Source of the DNA: a virus
Strand: one strand, 5' to 3'
DNA: 44,224 bases
IMG/VR virus record: IMGVR_UViG_3300035698_017524
Location: 1 to 44,224 of that record
The notes under the pieces are model-generated. The model searched no databases. It saw nothing but the letters and a program-made list of their open reading frames with translations, and was not told the origin of the DNA. Every line of letters starts with the position of its first letter. The stretch's first letter is position 1. Below, one piece after another: positions 22,901-32,136 of the stretch. Both the position numbers and the translations under genes were made by a program.

Positions 22901-25643
22901 AGACACTATACTAACTATTGATTCAGATAGAAATATAGAGACTATAATATCAGTAACAAATCTTGAGTACACTAATATATTCTTTGAGGATATAAATAAC
23001 TCAATATTCGTGTATAATACAACACAACTACTTAGAATCGACAATGATTATGATATAGAATTATTATCAATATCAACTGGATCATTCAATGAAATATTAT
23101 ATAATAATTTAACAAATGAATTAAACATATCAGATTCATCAAATAATATATCAAGTTATGATATATCAACCGAAGTTATAACACCAAAAATAATAGGTAA
23201 CTTTGGTTATTTAGAGATAAATCAATATGATGGTAATATATACCTATCATCAAATTTAACAGATTCAATATTAACATTGAACTCAACTACAAAATCAATA
23301 TTAAACAACACTACATTAACATCAGGTTCTACTAAGTTGGTTTATAACCCACAAAGAAAATCTATTTGGAGTATTCAACCAGATATAAATTCAATCGTAG
23401 AGATAGAAGTTAGCATAGAAACTACAATAACATCTGAAACAATAGAATATGACAATGTTGATGATAATGCATTTGGTACTTTAGATCCAAATTATGAAAC
23501 TAGAGAAAGTCTATGGTTAAAATCAAGAGAATATATCAGACAACCTAGAGAAAATTATGAAGATGAGGTAGAAGTAAAATATTATTGGAGATGGTTAACT
23601 GATGAAACTCCTGAATTTTTCTTATATGATTTCTCTGGAGAACAATTAACAACTTCTGGTTCTTATTCATACATTGGTGAAAAGCCATTATCGGATATTG
23701 TTTTAAATACTAAACCAAATAGAGATGTAAATCGTGTTACTCTACCACAATATCAACAAACAATTTTTGATGAGATAGAATATACACTACCTTTTATAGA
23801 TGATAGTGATGAGATAACATCTAATGTAGAACCATTACAATTATTCATAGGATTCAAATCTACTGAAGAGGGTGCACTGAGCTCAAAATTACAATTATTC
23901 AAAAAAGAAGATATATCATTTGATATCGACTCTGATGAATATACTAACATAGTATTAGATACACTAGATGATGGTGGTATCACAATAACAATAAATGAAA
24001 ACTCACCAGAAATATTCACACACAGAGGTCTAAAAAAAGAACAACTTATAGTGATATATCTAAGTGATATAACAAACAATGAAAATCAATATACATCAGA
24101 TAACACATCTTCAATATTTAAAATACGCAATGTGTTTACTAATCAATTAATATTAGATTTCATATCAGAAACAGACTCAATTACAAATGAGGAGACAACT
24201 ATAATAGGTTATCCTTCTTCTGGCGATACAACATATTTGAGATTTTCTTTGAAAGTTTCAGATAAACAAATTGGTGATTTTACTACTTATGGACAAACAG
24301 AAGACGAGGATGAAAGATTCAAAATTGAACTTGGTAATATTGGGAAATTAATAAACCCTGATGAAGTATTCATATTCAAAGAGTATGATATTCTAGAAGG
24401 TGGTATTGATTGGAAAATATTAAATAGAAAACGTAAAGAAATGTTAATGATGAAGCATTTAATATACCCATACATCGGTGCTTATAAATCAGTAATAAAT
24501 GCTATTAACTATTTTGGATATAATGATTTACAATTAAATGAGTATTATGAAAATACTGATAGTGGTTCAGTAAATTTCTCCAAACTATTCAAGGTTGAGA
24601 TTCCAGACATCTTTGATAATTCAGTAGATGGTTGGGAAGAAAATGATTTCATTGAAAATACTTACCCAAATGAGAATTTTGAACACACTAATCTTTTCAA
24701 TTTGACATATTTCATAACTGATAAAGATGGTAGTAATATCTTAAACTACACTTTAGATGAGATAATAATAAAACTACAAGGGCTAAAATTTTGGTTGAAG
24801 AGAAATATAATTCCATTAACACATAAAATTTTAGATATTACCGGTGAATCATTTGTTAAAAATGGACATTATATACAACATAGATTACACGATGTTAGAT
24901 ATTTTAATATTAATCAAAATATGACACCTATAACATTTAAGATGAATGAAACTTATTTATCACCAGTAAATTCTGGGTCACCAGTTTATACTTGTGCTAT
25001 TGATTTTTATTCAATAATTCCAGATGTTGGTACAGAAGACTATTACGTAGAGAAGCCAAAACCATACAACGACACAACATTAGAATTACCAGATAGCTTT
25101 GATATTAAAATAAGAACTTATAAAACACAAAAAGAATGGGAACCATTTACTACTTATTCAATTGGTGATAACATCAAATATTACGATAAGTTATACGAAT
25201 CTTCAATCGATTTAAATAGGATTAATAGCCCTCGTAAATATGAAGAATCACAAGAATGGTCAACAAATACAACCTATCAGACTGCAACTATTGTAGAATA
25301 CGAAAGAGATTACTTTGTATATAAAGGATCAACCGCTTCTCAATCAAATACTACACCAATTAATGATTCTATAAATTGGTTAAAGATAACAGAATGGAAA
25401 GAGATTGATTACAGACCAGTTCAAACTATTTCAGAATTTAGAAATAGTGAGAATTTAACACCATTCACATTTACTATTGATACAAATCTAGACCCATTTC
25501 TAGTAATAGAAGTGACATCAGATAATGGATATGGTGAAATCTATACTGATAGAAAAAATTATGAACTCAGATCATCAAATGATTTTGGAATAATGTCGCT
25601 AAGTGAGGTAACTGGGTTACCAAAACTATCAACTAACTTATAA
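19923..25643 (+). CDS. Giant structural protein, probable tail/baseplate or receptor-binding protein
   Basis: The 1906 residues are Asn-, Thr-, Ser- and Tyr-rich with almost no Cys, typical of phage tail structural proteins. Three segments look like small carbohydrate-binding (CBM5/12-like) modules of the form W-x-x-x-x-x-Y-x-x-x-x-x-V-x-Y-x-x-x-x-Y: near residues 317-374 (WNTIYNTTYFATQSQVLYDS), 1738-1765 (WEPFTTYSIGDNIKYYDKLY) and 1776-1822 (WSTNTTYQTATIVEYERDYF). Residues about 850-1160 repeat a strand pattern with 'xIYVxxxxxLxTID' units, resembling a beta-propeller. A segment near 1500-1545 (MKHLIYPYIGAYKSVINAIN) recurs in large tail proteins. The gene ends at a bidirectional terminator facing the tape-measure operon. 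I infer a baseplate or fibre role binding host surface glycans; no T4 homologue is identified. Confidence 0.65.
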   Translation: MSNHKNLIFFNKEGDYLNFNYSDSNDMFEGDILFHENTSDTFKTYGIYMLEKIPSFEYELPGELTTKKFQLFNEYGINFYNSKYTQEKITQIAPVNNDPNFYSKWIYGDNFEVKFPIGTLISFDISFLEFTNSDKTYTVVSSKKNAIMIISQIDNNTFEDNYQSIYINPNNYTNQTISGVNAIGVYDYIDLDSYIENLSDWNEPEFYSNLFNGKKLNIINSLSNNTTVTINNYNLLDINHFEYHLENTELPSDSDLIIEVITKTDLPKIYDNYINIDNNSNIEVNPSYYPEILKPGIEFKIIGSTLNDDIFFTVDSMLEWNTIYNTTYFATQSQVLYDSKIYECITGYTQSFGTQSTQFTTPANDTINWSPTPSYIKVTQSTNTENIYNGQLYLTTNKFYFLQEWRESDIVTLSSAAEKYKDDLEIFNIDLQFDNDINLLKSDLKYPNKYANVNYYFDTLGASYSIGSEIVKVEKIIGVEEELEYELNKDISENFEYNIVFTDIDEYGIKVIINDMVYDEEVSWVYNGSNIDMTRTIDKTLRNWLSRNYITLYRLGLNTEIQYTGNYTSVFNNSIKITTEFPNVPIKLNDVLVGSTANFYVEHSTVLFSEIGPYLNIQINDTDYGVTASYTTGTNVTDTTQTITKWVNTYSEILLEYGILVSNINDLLEFNFKNLDSRLDYTITTNLVDLPGLDGHIITESLKGNHGALIASNEVVLPGLGESPNNLLPGQTSSIEPASAFTEQGFATGMVFSINNSEWTWVNQEYNIQYIDEGCLNLSYEGPFWGLTSAICTTSPFTTISFDSGFEISACTGSTSGGYSTVMFSSAFNTGYNTTSYTTNQFNLSGYEGSDNFIDIKYIQLTNKIYVLGDGLLTIDAYTSNYMETIPGLTQSIKMEFNEVNNYLYCLSNDYLYTIDPLTNTILNTTTLNGNGYDLQINSINGDIYISYDDVAQIDILPYNDFTIYTTILTYGTRGGKMIFNTQNETMYITTDADTILTIDSDRNIETIISVTNLEYTNIFFEDINNSIFVYNTTQLLRIDNDYDIELLSISTGSFNEILYNNLTNELNISDSSNNISSYDISTEVITPKIIGNFGYLEINQYDGNIYLSSNLTDSILTLNSTTKSILNNTTLTSGSTKLVYNPQRKSIWSIQPDINSIVEIEVSIETTITSETIEYDNVDDNAFGTLDPNYETRESLWLKSREYIRQPRENYEDEVEVKYYWRWLTDETPEFFLYDFSGEQLTTSGSYSYIGEKPLSDIVLNTKPNRDVNRVTLPQYQQTIFDEIEYTLPFIDDSDEITSNVEPLQLFIGFKSTEEGALSSKLQLFKKEDISFDIDSDEYTNIVLDTLDDGGITITINENSPEIFTHRGLKKEQLIVIYLSDITNNENQYTSDNTSSIFKIRNVFTNQLILDFISETDSITNEETTIIGYPSSGDTTYLRFSLKVSDKQIGDFTTYGQTEDEDERFKIELGNIGKLINPDEVFIFKEYDILEGGIDWKILNRKRKEMLMMKHLIYPYIGAYKSVINAINYFGYNDLQLNEYYENTDSGSVNFSKLFKVEIPDIFDNSVDGWEENDFIENTYPNENFEHTNLFNLTYFITDKDGSNILNYTLDEIIIKLQGLKFWLKRNIIPLTHKILDITGESFVKNGHYIQHRLHDVRYFNINQNMTPITFKMNETYLSPVNSGSPVYTCAIDFYSIIPDVGTEDYYVEKPKPYNDTTLELPDSFDIKIRTYKTQKEWEPFTTYSIGDNIKYYDKLYESSIDLNRINSPRKYEESQEWSTNTTYQTATIVEYERDYFVYKGSTASQSNTTPINDSINWLKITEWKEIDYRPVQTISEFRNSENLTPFTFTIDTNLDPFLVIEVTSDNGYGEIYTDRKNYELRSSNDFGIMSLSEVTGLPKLSTNL

Positions 25644-25647
25644 AAAG

Positions 25648-25679
25648 AAAGGGAAGTAAAATTAATTACTTCCCTTTTT
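25648..25679. terminator. Bidirectional terminator between convergent tail operons
   Basis: A perfect 12-bp stem, AAAGGGAAGTAA (25648-25659) with TTACTTCCCTTT (25666-25677), around loop AATTAA. T runs on both strands allow it to end both the plus-strand giant gene and the minus-strand operon. Confidence 0.88.
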
Positions 25680-25692
25680 ATACACTATAGAA

Positions 25693-26355
25693 TTACTCTG
25701 ATTTAGCTTCTACAACAATTGCCTCAGCTACTTCAGCTGGTTCAAAAACTACACCTTCTTCAAAAGTGAAAACCCAATCTTGAATTTCAGTTGCTAAATT
25801 CTTACCCGCTACATCGTAATAATTGAATATCTTACTAATAAGACCAATTCTTGTTAAAACTTGTGCGAATAGGTATGAACTCTTACCTAAACCTTTAACT
25901 TTATACTTAGAAATTAAATGATAGATATAAGTAATTTCTGTAGCATCAACTGGGAATGGGATTAAATCTTCATCATTTCCATATTTAGATAACTCTTTCA
26001 TATTACCCATTAAGTCAGTTAACTCAATGGCGTAAAATATAGTATTTACATCATATTCCATTTTAGTAATCAGTAAATCGGTTAAGAATTTATACTGATG
26101 TCTATTCATGAAGAAATTATATTTAGTATCAGTTAGAATTAGAATAAATTCTTTCCACAATGCTTGTGCATTTTTATACATCTCATCTTTTTCTTCTTCT
26201 GTTTTTCCTTTACCATCAGTTTTCATATATTCTTCAATCTCGACCAATTTATCATCTAATTTAGATTCGAAATCTACACTTAATATATTAAAATCAATAT
26301 CATTTTCAGTGAAATTAACTTCTGGTTTAACTACATTTGTTTCTACTTTATTCAT
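25693..26355 (-). CDS. Unknown protein in tail operon (220 aa)
   Basis: An acidic, mostly helical protein. The central part reads NAQALWKEFILILTDTKYNF and then FLTDLLITKMEYDVNTIFYA, and the C-terminus is Val/Ala/Glu-rich. No family is recognised. It is the last gene of the minus-strand set that begins with the tape-measure candidate, and the bidirectional terminator follows. A tail-assembly or chaperone role is a guess from position. Confidence 0.7.
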   Translation of the reverse strand: MNKVETNVVKPEVNFTENDIDFNILSVDFESKLDDKLVEIEEYMKTDGKGKTEEEKDEMYKNAQALWKEFILILTDTKYNFFMNRHQYKFLTDLLITKMEYDVNTIFYAIELTDLMGNMKELSKYGNDEDLIPFPVDATEITYIYHLISKYKVKGLGKSSYLFAQVLTRIGLISKIFNYYDVAGKNLATEIQDWVFTFEEGVVFEPAEVAEAIVVEAKSE

Positions 26356-26384
26356 TTTATTTTATTTTATTTTTTATTAACTTT

Positions 26385-26813
26385 TTATGCTATAAATTCA
26401 CCACCATCTGCATCATCTTTTTGTTCTTGATACAACTCTTCAACCTTATTTGCTCTAGCAACTTTTTCAACACCATACTTATTAACAATTGATGAAAAAG
26501 TATTCAAATCTGTTTTAATGATTTTAATTTTACCAGTATCAATATTCGGATGAATCTTATCTATTTCTTGCTCAAATAAAATAACTATTGATTCTTCATC
26601 ATACATATTCATCAAATCCTCATTTATTATAATCTTTATTTGCTTATCTAAAACAAACTCCATATCTTCCGATAATTTAGTTAATTTTATTAAAGTCTTT
26701 TGTTTACTATCACCAATAAATTGAAATTTAATTGGTGTTGGAAATACCTTTTTACTAAAAGTGTCCATAAAATCTGTTACTGTGTCTTTCGACAATTCGT
26801 AAAATCTATCCAT
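26385..26813 (-). CDS. Unknown protein in tail operon (142 aa)
   Basis: An alpha/beta protein with ISEDMEFVLDKQ-like strands and a conserved-looking helical C-terminus (FSSIVNKYGVEKVARANKVE, ending Glu/Asp-rich). There is no membrane segment. It lies 29 nt upstream of the 220-residue gene and 35 nt downstream of the 144-residue gene on the same strand. Function is unknown; its place suggests tail assembly. Confidence 0.7.
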   Translation of the reverse strand: MDRFYELSKDTVTDFMDTFSKKVFPTPIKFQFIGDSKQKTLIKLTKLSEDMEFVLDKQIKIIINEDLMNMYDEESIVILFEQEIDKIHPNIDTGKIKIIKTDLNTFSSIVNKYGVEKVARANKVEELYQEQKDDADGGEFIA

Positions 26814-26848
26814 AAGTTTAATTGTTTTTATATTATAAAAATTAATAT

Positions 26849-27283
26849 TTAAAAGTTTATTAAAAGTGCGATTAATAATGCGGTAATTGATAACACTATA
26901 GCCGGTATAACTATATAATATAACTGATTATAAAATCGTTGACTCTTAAATAATGAAAACCCAAAAACTAATAAATATGAAAATTTACTAACTTTATCCA
27001 TTTTATAAAATGTGAATAATTCATTTAACCCTTTAGATGATAAATAATTACTAATTTCAGTGCTATATTGCTTAATGAAACTTTCAGAAATTCTATCAAT
27101 ATCCGATTTCTTCAAAGAGTATGATTCTCCCACTATATCCTCTGGTACATTTATAACAGTATATAACCTATCTGCTTTATCTATTCGTATATTAAATTTA
27201 CTTCCTAATTCGAATTTGTTTTTTCTAATAATTTTCTTATAACTATTAAAAAGTTTTATTTTTTTTAAAATTGACATTCTCAT
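26849..27283 (-). CDS. Small protein with C-terminal membrane segments
   Basis: The 144 residues have a basic N-terminus (MRMSILKKIKLFNSYKKIIRKN), a soluble middle domain and two hydrophobic segments: YLLVFGFSLF near residues 103-112 and YYIVIPAIVLSITALLIALL near 122-141. It is likely membrane-associated. It is the first small gene downstream of the tape-measure candidate, separated by a 263-nt gap that holds a possible gene remnant. The family is not recognised. Confidence 0.65.
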   Translation of the reverse strand: MRMSILKKIKLFNSYKKIIRKNKFELGSKFNIRIDKADRLYTVINVPEDIVGESYSLKKSDIDRISESFIKQYSTEISNYLSSKGLNELFTFYKMDKVSKFSYLLVFGFSLFKSQRFYNQLYYIVIPAIVLSITALLIALLINF

Positions 27284-27339
27284 ACATATTATATTATATA
27301 CAATTAATTTGTTTATATTTAGATACCAAGAAATGATGA

Positions 27340-27546
27340 ACCTGTGAAAGAATTGATGATTTAGACGAAGTACTACGTCAAGCTCGATACATTTTCATCT
27401 TATCAGTATTAAATATAGTGTGTAAAGAGGAAAGTAAACTTTATTATTTTGACACTCCATATCAATCAAGTATGAGATATGATGGTGTAATGAAAAAAGA
27501 TGGAGTTATATACATTTTAGATGAAGACGGAGACTATAAAGAAGTA
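27340..27546 (+). pseudogene. Possible remnant of a small gene
   Basis: After a double stop at 27334-27339 the plus frame is open and reads like real protein: ERIDDLDEVLRQARYIFILS, then YYFDTPYQSSMRYDGVMKKD followed by GVIYILDEDGDYKEVLFWRF. There is no ATG at its head, only a GTG at 27418. Downstream the frame runs into the 3' end of the tape-measure gene on the other strand, where it loses protein character and stops at 27621. I read it as a gene that lost its start and end, though a GTG-started 67-residue gene is possible. Confidence 0.35.
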
Positions 27547-30500
27547 TTATTTTGGAGATTTTTTACCTATTATTTTAAATGGTTTTGCTTCTTCATCTTC
27601 AGCATCAGCACTCATACCTAACATTTTGGAATCTAGACTTGTAGTTGACTTATCTATATTAGATAATAATCTAATAACCTCATCTAACTTAGAATCCATT
27701 GATGAATCTTTAATCTTTTTACCGATACTTAATCTATCACTAATTGATGTTGGTATTTTCCTATCAACATCACTAAATGATCCTCTATTAGATTCAACAT
27801 TAGGGTTGATTAGTTGATTGGTCAATCCACCCAAGCCTCTGAAATCAGATACATTCAATACCCTCATAGCAGAACCTAATTTTATCAATGATGTCGCTAA
27901 TTTATCATACCCTTCTGCCAAAGTAATCATTCGTCTAGCAACTTTAGAAATAGGGTCTTCGATGAAAAAACTACCAAAACCTTTTAATTTTTTATTATTT
28001 TCTAATTCTGATTCTGTTAATTTATTAACCAATGAATTGAAATCAATAATGTTTTGAGCAACATTTTTCATATAATTTGGGTCAATAACTGTATCTAAAT
28101 ATTGTTTCCCTGAGAAGAATATCTTAGCAACACTTACTATACTTTTAGCAATATATTTTGTCTTATCTACACCAATTAATAAATCTTTCACACCTTTATT
28201 TTTAAGCGCTTTTAATAATTTTGTAAATTTCCAAATTACACCACTTGGTGAAATAACCTTTTCAAAATTATCATTAATAAGTTTAGAACCCAAATATCTC
28301 TTTCCTCTATAAAATGTTTTAGCAACATCTATTATACTATCAGCTAAGAATCGAACTAATGTAGCACCCCCATCATCATATATTCTCTCAACCTTATTAG
28401 TCAATCTTATAAATTTTATTATAATACCATTTTTATGAATTAAGGTTTCGAAACCTTCACTAGCACCACCACCCGCTTCTAAATATTTTTTACCTGAATA
28501 GAAAGTTTTAGCAACACCAACTAAACTATCAACGACTATATTGAGTTTGTAAGCACTGAATGATTTACCCTTTTCACCATCTTTATACATAGAAGCAATT
28601 TTATTAACTAAAGTTATGTATTTAATTATAATACCATCTGAAGAAGTACTCAATACATATTTAGAGAAATTTTTTAACGATTTACCACTTTCAAATGATT
28701 TAGTATTTTTACCTACTTTTTTAGCAACACGTATCATCGAATTGAAAACTGCATCAAATTTTTCAATATGACTATCTTTCAATTCACGATCCTCAAATGA
28801 CTCAACTACATCAAAGAATTTATTTAATGCCGAACCAACATTCTTAGACCATACCGCCGTTGGGTAAACACCCCAATCGACCCCAGATATTTTTTTTGCC
28901 GCACCAGCCATAGCACCAGAAACTTTTATAATACCATCAGACATTTCTCTTATCACTTTATCACCACTTGATAGCCAACTTTTATTAGCCAAAGCATCAA
29001 AAACAGGAGTAAATGCACTAATTGCTGCACCAACACCCGCACCCCATTTTTTACTTGGGTAATCTTCACTAAATGTTGCTTTATTAGCAGCAAAAACATC
29101 TGCAGCTGCAACAATACCTTTAGAAACGGTCATAATACCCTGTGACATAGCTTCTGGACTATTATCATCTTGACTACTAAAGAATGAACTATCCGCAAGT
29201 GATGCATAAACAGGACCGAATGCACCAATGGCTAATCCAACACCCTTTGCCCACTCTTCAGGTGGAGCATCTTTAAAAGCAGCACTATTATTTGCAAAGA
29301 AACCAGCAGCAGTAATAATACCCTCACTAACAACCATAATAGCTTTTGCAAAATCATCTGGACCAACTCCACCATCAGTCAAGAAGCTCATAGCACTATT
29401 CCTAACTAACATCCCATAAACTGGTGAGAATGCACCTAACGCTATTGCTATTCCAGTTGCCCACTTTTCATCCGGCCCACCTTTATAAGTACCTTTTCTT
29501 AATGTGTATGAAACATCAACTATAGTCTCGGCTATATTTATAATCATTCCTTTCGCAGTTTCAAATGGATCAGTACCAGTAAAGAACTTAACAACTGATG
29601 CCGCCATTCCTATAGCACCCAATACTAATAAAATTGGTGTGAATGTAGCATATAACATAGTAGTAGCTAATGCCCATTTTCCCATACCATTTAATTTATA
29701 ATCACCTTTCGCTAATTCATGTGAAAGTTCATTAACAGTCTCGGCTATACTAACCATCATTGGTAAACCTACTACAAATGCGATAGCACCAATTGGAGTC
29801 ATTCCCATAACACCCAAAGCAACAATACCAACACCTAAAGGTAACATAGCAGAAATAACATCCAATGACCATAATACAGAAGGATATGTTTTATAACTAC
29901 CCTCACTCAATATAGCAGCTACTTTAACAACAGTTTTAGCTATTTCTAAAATTATAAAATTACCAATAATTATACCAATTGCACCAATACCAGACATCGC
30001 AATTAAACCCAATGCGACTGCTGCCATTCCAAATGGTAATATAGCAGCGACCACACCTAGTGACCATAATACAGAAGGGTGATTACCCTCATAATCTCCT
30101 TCATTTAAAATATGTGAAGATGCCATTATAGCAATTGCTAATACTAAAATCATAACAGATCCTAATAACAAACTAAGACCACCATCAGCCATAGCAATAT
30201 AACCAAATAAAACCATAGCAAGTCCAAATGGAATCAATGCTAAAGTAACACCTAGACACCATTCCCATTTAGGGTATTTATCATATTTACCAACTCCTAG
30301 AATATGTGAGGATATCATTATAGCAGTAGCAATTGCTATAATGGCAGCTCCACCTTTTAAAAGATCCCCATAATTCAACTTACCTAAAACCATCAATGGT
30401 ATTGACATAATTAATGAAATTATAGCTAATGTAAATCCCAATAATACTATCTTAAACAATTTAGCGAAACCAATATCAGCAGTTTCTACCAAAATATGTG

Positions 30501-31614
30501 AAGATAACATAATAGCTATCGACATAACAGTGAACACAACAGGTAATTTTAATAAATCTTCCCATTTCATTTTCCCTATCTCTTTCATAAGAGGCATAAT
30601 TGCATATGCTAATACTAAGAAAGTAACTGATATCCCTACTGATGTTAAGAATTGTTCTAAAGAAATAGGTGCCACATTAGATAAGAATTGTGAAGATAAC
30701 ATAATAGCAAGTGACATTGCAGGAAATAACACAGGTAACATAATCGCGGCAACTACTGCCACCTCAGGACTAATATCTTTAAGTGCTTTTATTATTTTAT
30801 TTAAACCAAATGATAAAACAACAAATACACCACCTATAAATATAGCACTAATTAATTGTTCTGTACCAATAGGCTTAACCAATCTTAAAATATATGATGA
30901 TAATGCAATACCTAATGATATTGCCGGTAAAATAAAAATTAATCCAATAGAAGCTTTTAAAACTTCACCCCATGACAAACCTTTAAATGATTGAATAACC
31001 TTACCCATAGTAGGCATTAATAACATAAATGCACCACCAATTAATATAGCAGTTAATAATTTCATAGGATTTACTGGCTTAACTAATGATAAGACCAATG
31101 ATGATAATGTTAAAGCAACTGACATCATAACCATAACTATAGATGCTATACCTGCCCGTTTTATATCAACATCCAGTGATGCTATCGCTAAAAATGCTAT
31201 TGATAAAATAGTTATTGCTAGTGCTAATGCTATAACTGATAAGAAATCAACTTTACCAACTAATTTAAATGCTAAACCAATAGCTAATACTGCTACTGCA
31301 ATTAATAATATCACACCTAAACCATCTTTAATCTTATTCCCTTTCTTGGAATCAACTTCAATACCTTCGGTTTTCTTACCCTCTTTCCCTTTAGAAAGTG
31401 CGATTATAGTTTCCTGGTTCTTTAATATTTTCGTAGTATCACTTTTAATACCTTTAATATCAGCAGATATCTCTTCTAATTGTTTACCAAAATCACCACC
31501 TTTTAATGCATCACCAGTGGGAGAATTTGATTCTTCCTTACTGTTTAAAGCATCAACTAATGCGTCCAGTCCTATACCTATGTTACTTAATGCGTCTAAT
31601 AATTTCTTATCCAT
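27547..31614 (-). CDS. Probable tail tape-measure protein, repeat-built and hydrophobic
   Basis: The 1355-residue protein has a soluble N-terminus (about 95 residues), then about 650 residues of alternating hydrophobic helices, then an amphipathic and finally basic C-terminus. It is built from units of roughly 65-75 residues. Early units end with SS[LYQH]xL (SSLVLSLVKP, SSYILRLVKP, SSQFLSNVAP, SSHILVET). Later units carry GxY-x-x-x-P-x-x-x-W-x-x-G/D-V (GDYEGNHPSVLWSLGVV, GSYKTYPSVLWSLDVI, GTYKGGPDEKWATGIAI, AFKDAPPEEWAKGVGLA, TFSEDYPSKKWGAGVGA). Length, repeats and hydrophobic core fit a tape-measure protein that sets tail length and is threaded into the host membrane. It has no visible resemblance to T4 gp29. 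Several minus-strand small genes follow it, as is usual for tail operons. Confidence 0.68.
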   Translation of the reverse strand: MDKKLLDALSNIGIGLDALVDALNSKEESNSPTGDALKGGDFGKQLEEISADIKGIKSDTTKILKNQETIIALSKGKEGKKTEGIEVDSKKGNKIKDGLGVILLIAVAVLAIGLAFKLVGKVDFLSVIALALAITILSIAFLAIASLDVDIKRAGIASIVMVMMSVALTLSSLVLSLVKPVNPMKLLTAILIGGAFMLLMPTMGKVIQSFKGLSWGEVLKASIGLIFILPAISLGIALSSYILRLVKPIGTEQLISAIFIGGVFVVLSFGLNKIIKALKDISPEVAVVAAIMLPVLFPAMSLAIMLSSQFLSNVAPISLEQFLTSVGISVTFLVLAYAIMPLMKEIGKMKWEDLLKLPVVFTVMSIAIMLSSHILVETADIGFAKLFKIVLLGFTLAIISLIMSIPLMVLGKLNYGDLLKGGAAIIAIATAIMISSHILGVGKYDKYPKWEWCLGVTLALIPFGLAMVLFGYIAMADGGLSLLLGSVMILVLAIAIMASSHILNEGDYEGNHPSVLWSLGVVAAILPFGMAAVALGLIAMSGIGAIGIIIGNFIILEIAKTVVKVAAILSEGSYKTYPSVLWSLDVISAMLPLGVGIVALGVMGMTPIGAIAFVVGLPMMVSIAETVNELSHELAKGDYKLNGMGKWALATTMLYATFTPILLVLGAIGMAASVVKFFTGTDPFETAKGMIINIAETIVDVSYTLRKGTYKGGPDEKWATGIAIALGAFSPVYGMLVRNSAMSFLTDGGVGPDDFAKAIMVVSEGIITAAGFFANNSAAFKDAPPEEWAKGVGLAIGAFGPVYASLADSSFFSSQDDNSPEAMSQGIMTVSKGIVAAADVFAANKATFSEDYPSKKWGAGVGAAISAFTPVFDALANKSWLSSGDKVIREMSDGIIKVSGAMAGAAKKISGVDWGVYPTAVWSKNVGSALNKFFDVVESFEDRELKDSHIEKFDAVFNSMIRVAKKVGKNTKSFESGKSLKNFSKYVLSTSSDGIIIKYITLVNKIASMYKDGEKGKSFSAYKLNIVVDSLVGVAKTFYSGKKYLEAGGGASEGFETLIHKNGIIIKFIRLTNKVERIYDDGGATLVRFLADSIIDVAKTFYRGKRYLGSKLINDNFEKVISPSGVIWKFTKLLKALKNKGVKDLLIGVDKTKYIAKSIVSVAKIFFSGKQYLDTVIDPNYMKNVAQNIIDFNSLVNKLTESELENNKKLKGFGSFFIEDPISKVARRMITLAEGYDKLATSLIKLGSAMRVLNVSDFRGLGGLTNQLINPNVESNRGSFSDVDRKIPTSISDRLSIGKKIKDSSMDSKLDEVIRLLSNIDKSTTSLDSKMLGMSADAEDEEAKPFKIIGKKSPK

Positions 31615-31662
31615 AAAAAACTTTTATTTCATTAGTATATATAAAAATAAACATTTCTTTTA

Positions 31663-31672
31663 TTAATATATA
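31663..31672 (+). promoter_or_regulatory. TTAATATATA element before 31684 gene
   Basis: Exact 10-mer ending 11 nt before the ATG at 31684, in the divergent gap from the tape-measure gene. Confidence 0.45.
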
Positions 31673-31683
31673 GATTAGTAATT

Positions 31684-32136
31684 ATGAAAATAAAAGACTC
31701 TGTAAAATATTTATTAGGTAAATCATTAAAAGAAATTAAAATGACTAAAATTTTAAAAAAAATATCAAAAAAAGTAGAACTTTCTGAAAAAGAAAGCAGA
31801 TTTCTAAATCTATATAATCAAACTAATTCAGATATAAAAAGAGATTATATGATGATATCTAAAAATACCGTATTTAAAAAAATTAAACTATTATTAGATA
31901 TTGATAAAATAATAATTTGTGACTTAAATGATAGAAATGGTAGAATAGGTGAACTAATAACAGATATCAAAAATGATTTTGAAAGTGAGTCTTGTGAAGT
32001 AATTATGGTTGATAGTAACAAACATAAATTACACGATAGATATTTATATAATATAATATATAATACTAATAAAGATATTTATTCACTACAAGAACATGAT
32101 GAATATTTTGAAAAAATAGAAGCTAAAAATGATTAA
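31684..32136 (+). CDS. Basic protein of unknown function (150 aa)
   Basis: The Lys-rich N-terminal half (MKIKDSVKYLLGKSLKEIKM and on) is followed by a small alpha/beta region (IDKIIICDLNDRNGRIGELI, then SCEVIMVDSNKHKLHDRYLY). No family is recognised. The gene overlaps the next one by 8 nt, so the two are translationally coupled. Confidence 0.65.
   Translation: MKIKDSVKYLLGKSLKEIKMTKILKKISKKVELSEKESRFLNLYNQTNSDIKRDYMMISKNTVFKKIKLLLDIDKIIICDLNDRNGRIGELITDIKNDFESESCEVIMVDSNKHKLHDRYLYNIIYNTNKDIYSLQEHDEYFEKIEAKND

Noticed and set aside
30530-30994. Plus-strand 154-codon open frame inside the tape-measure gene
   Set aside because: It is opposite a long, repeat-structured coding frame; its Asn/Thr/Ile-rich sequence is what the complement of hydrophobic codons produces.
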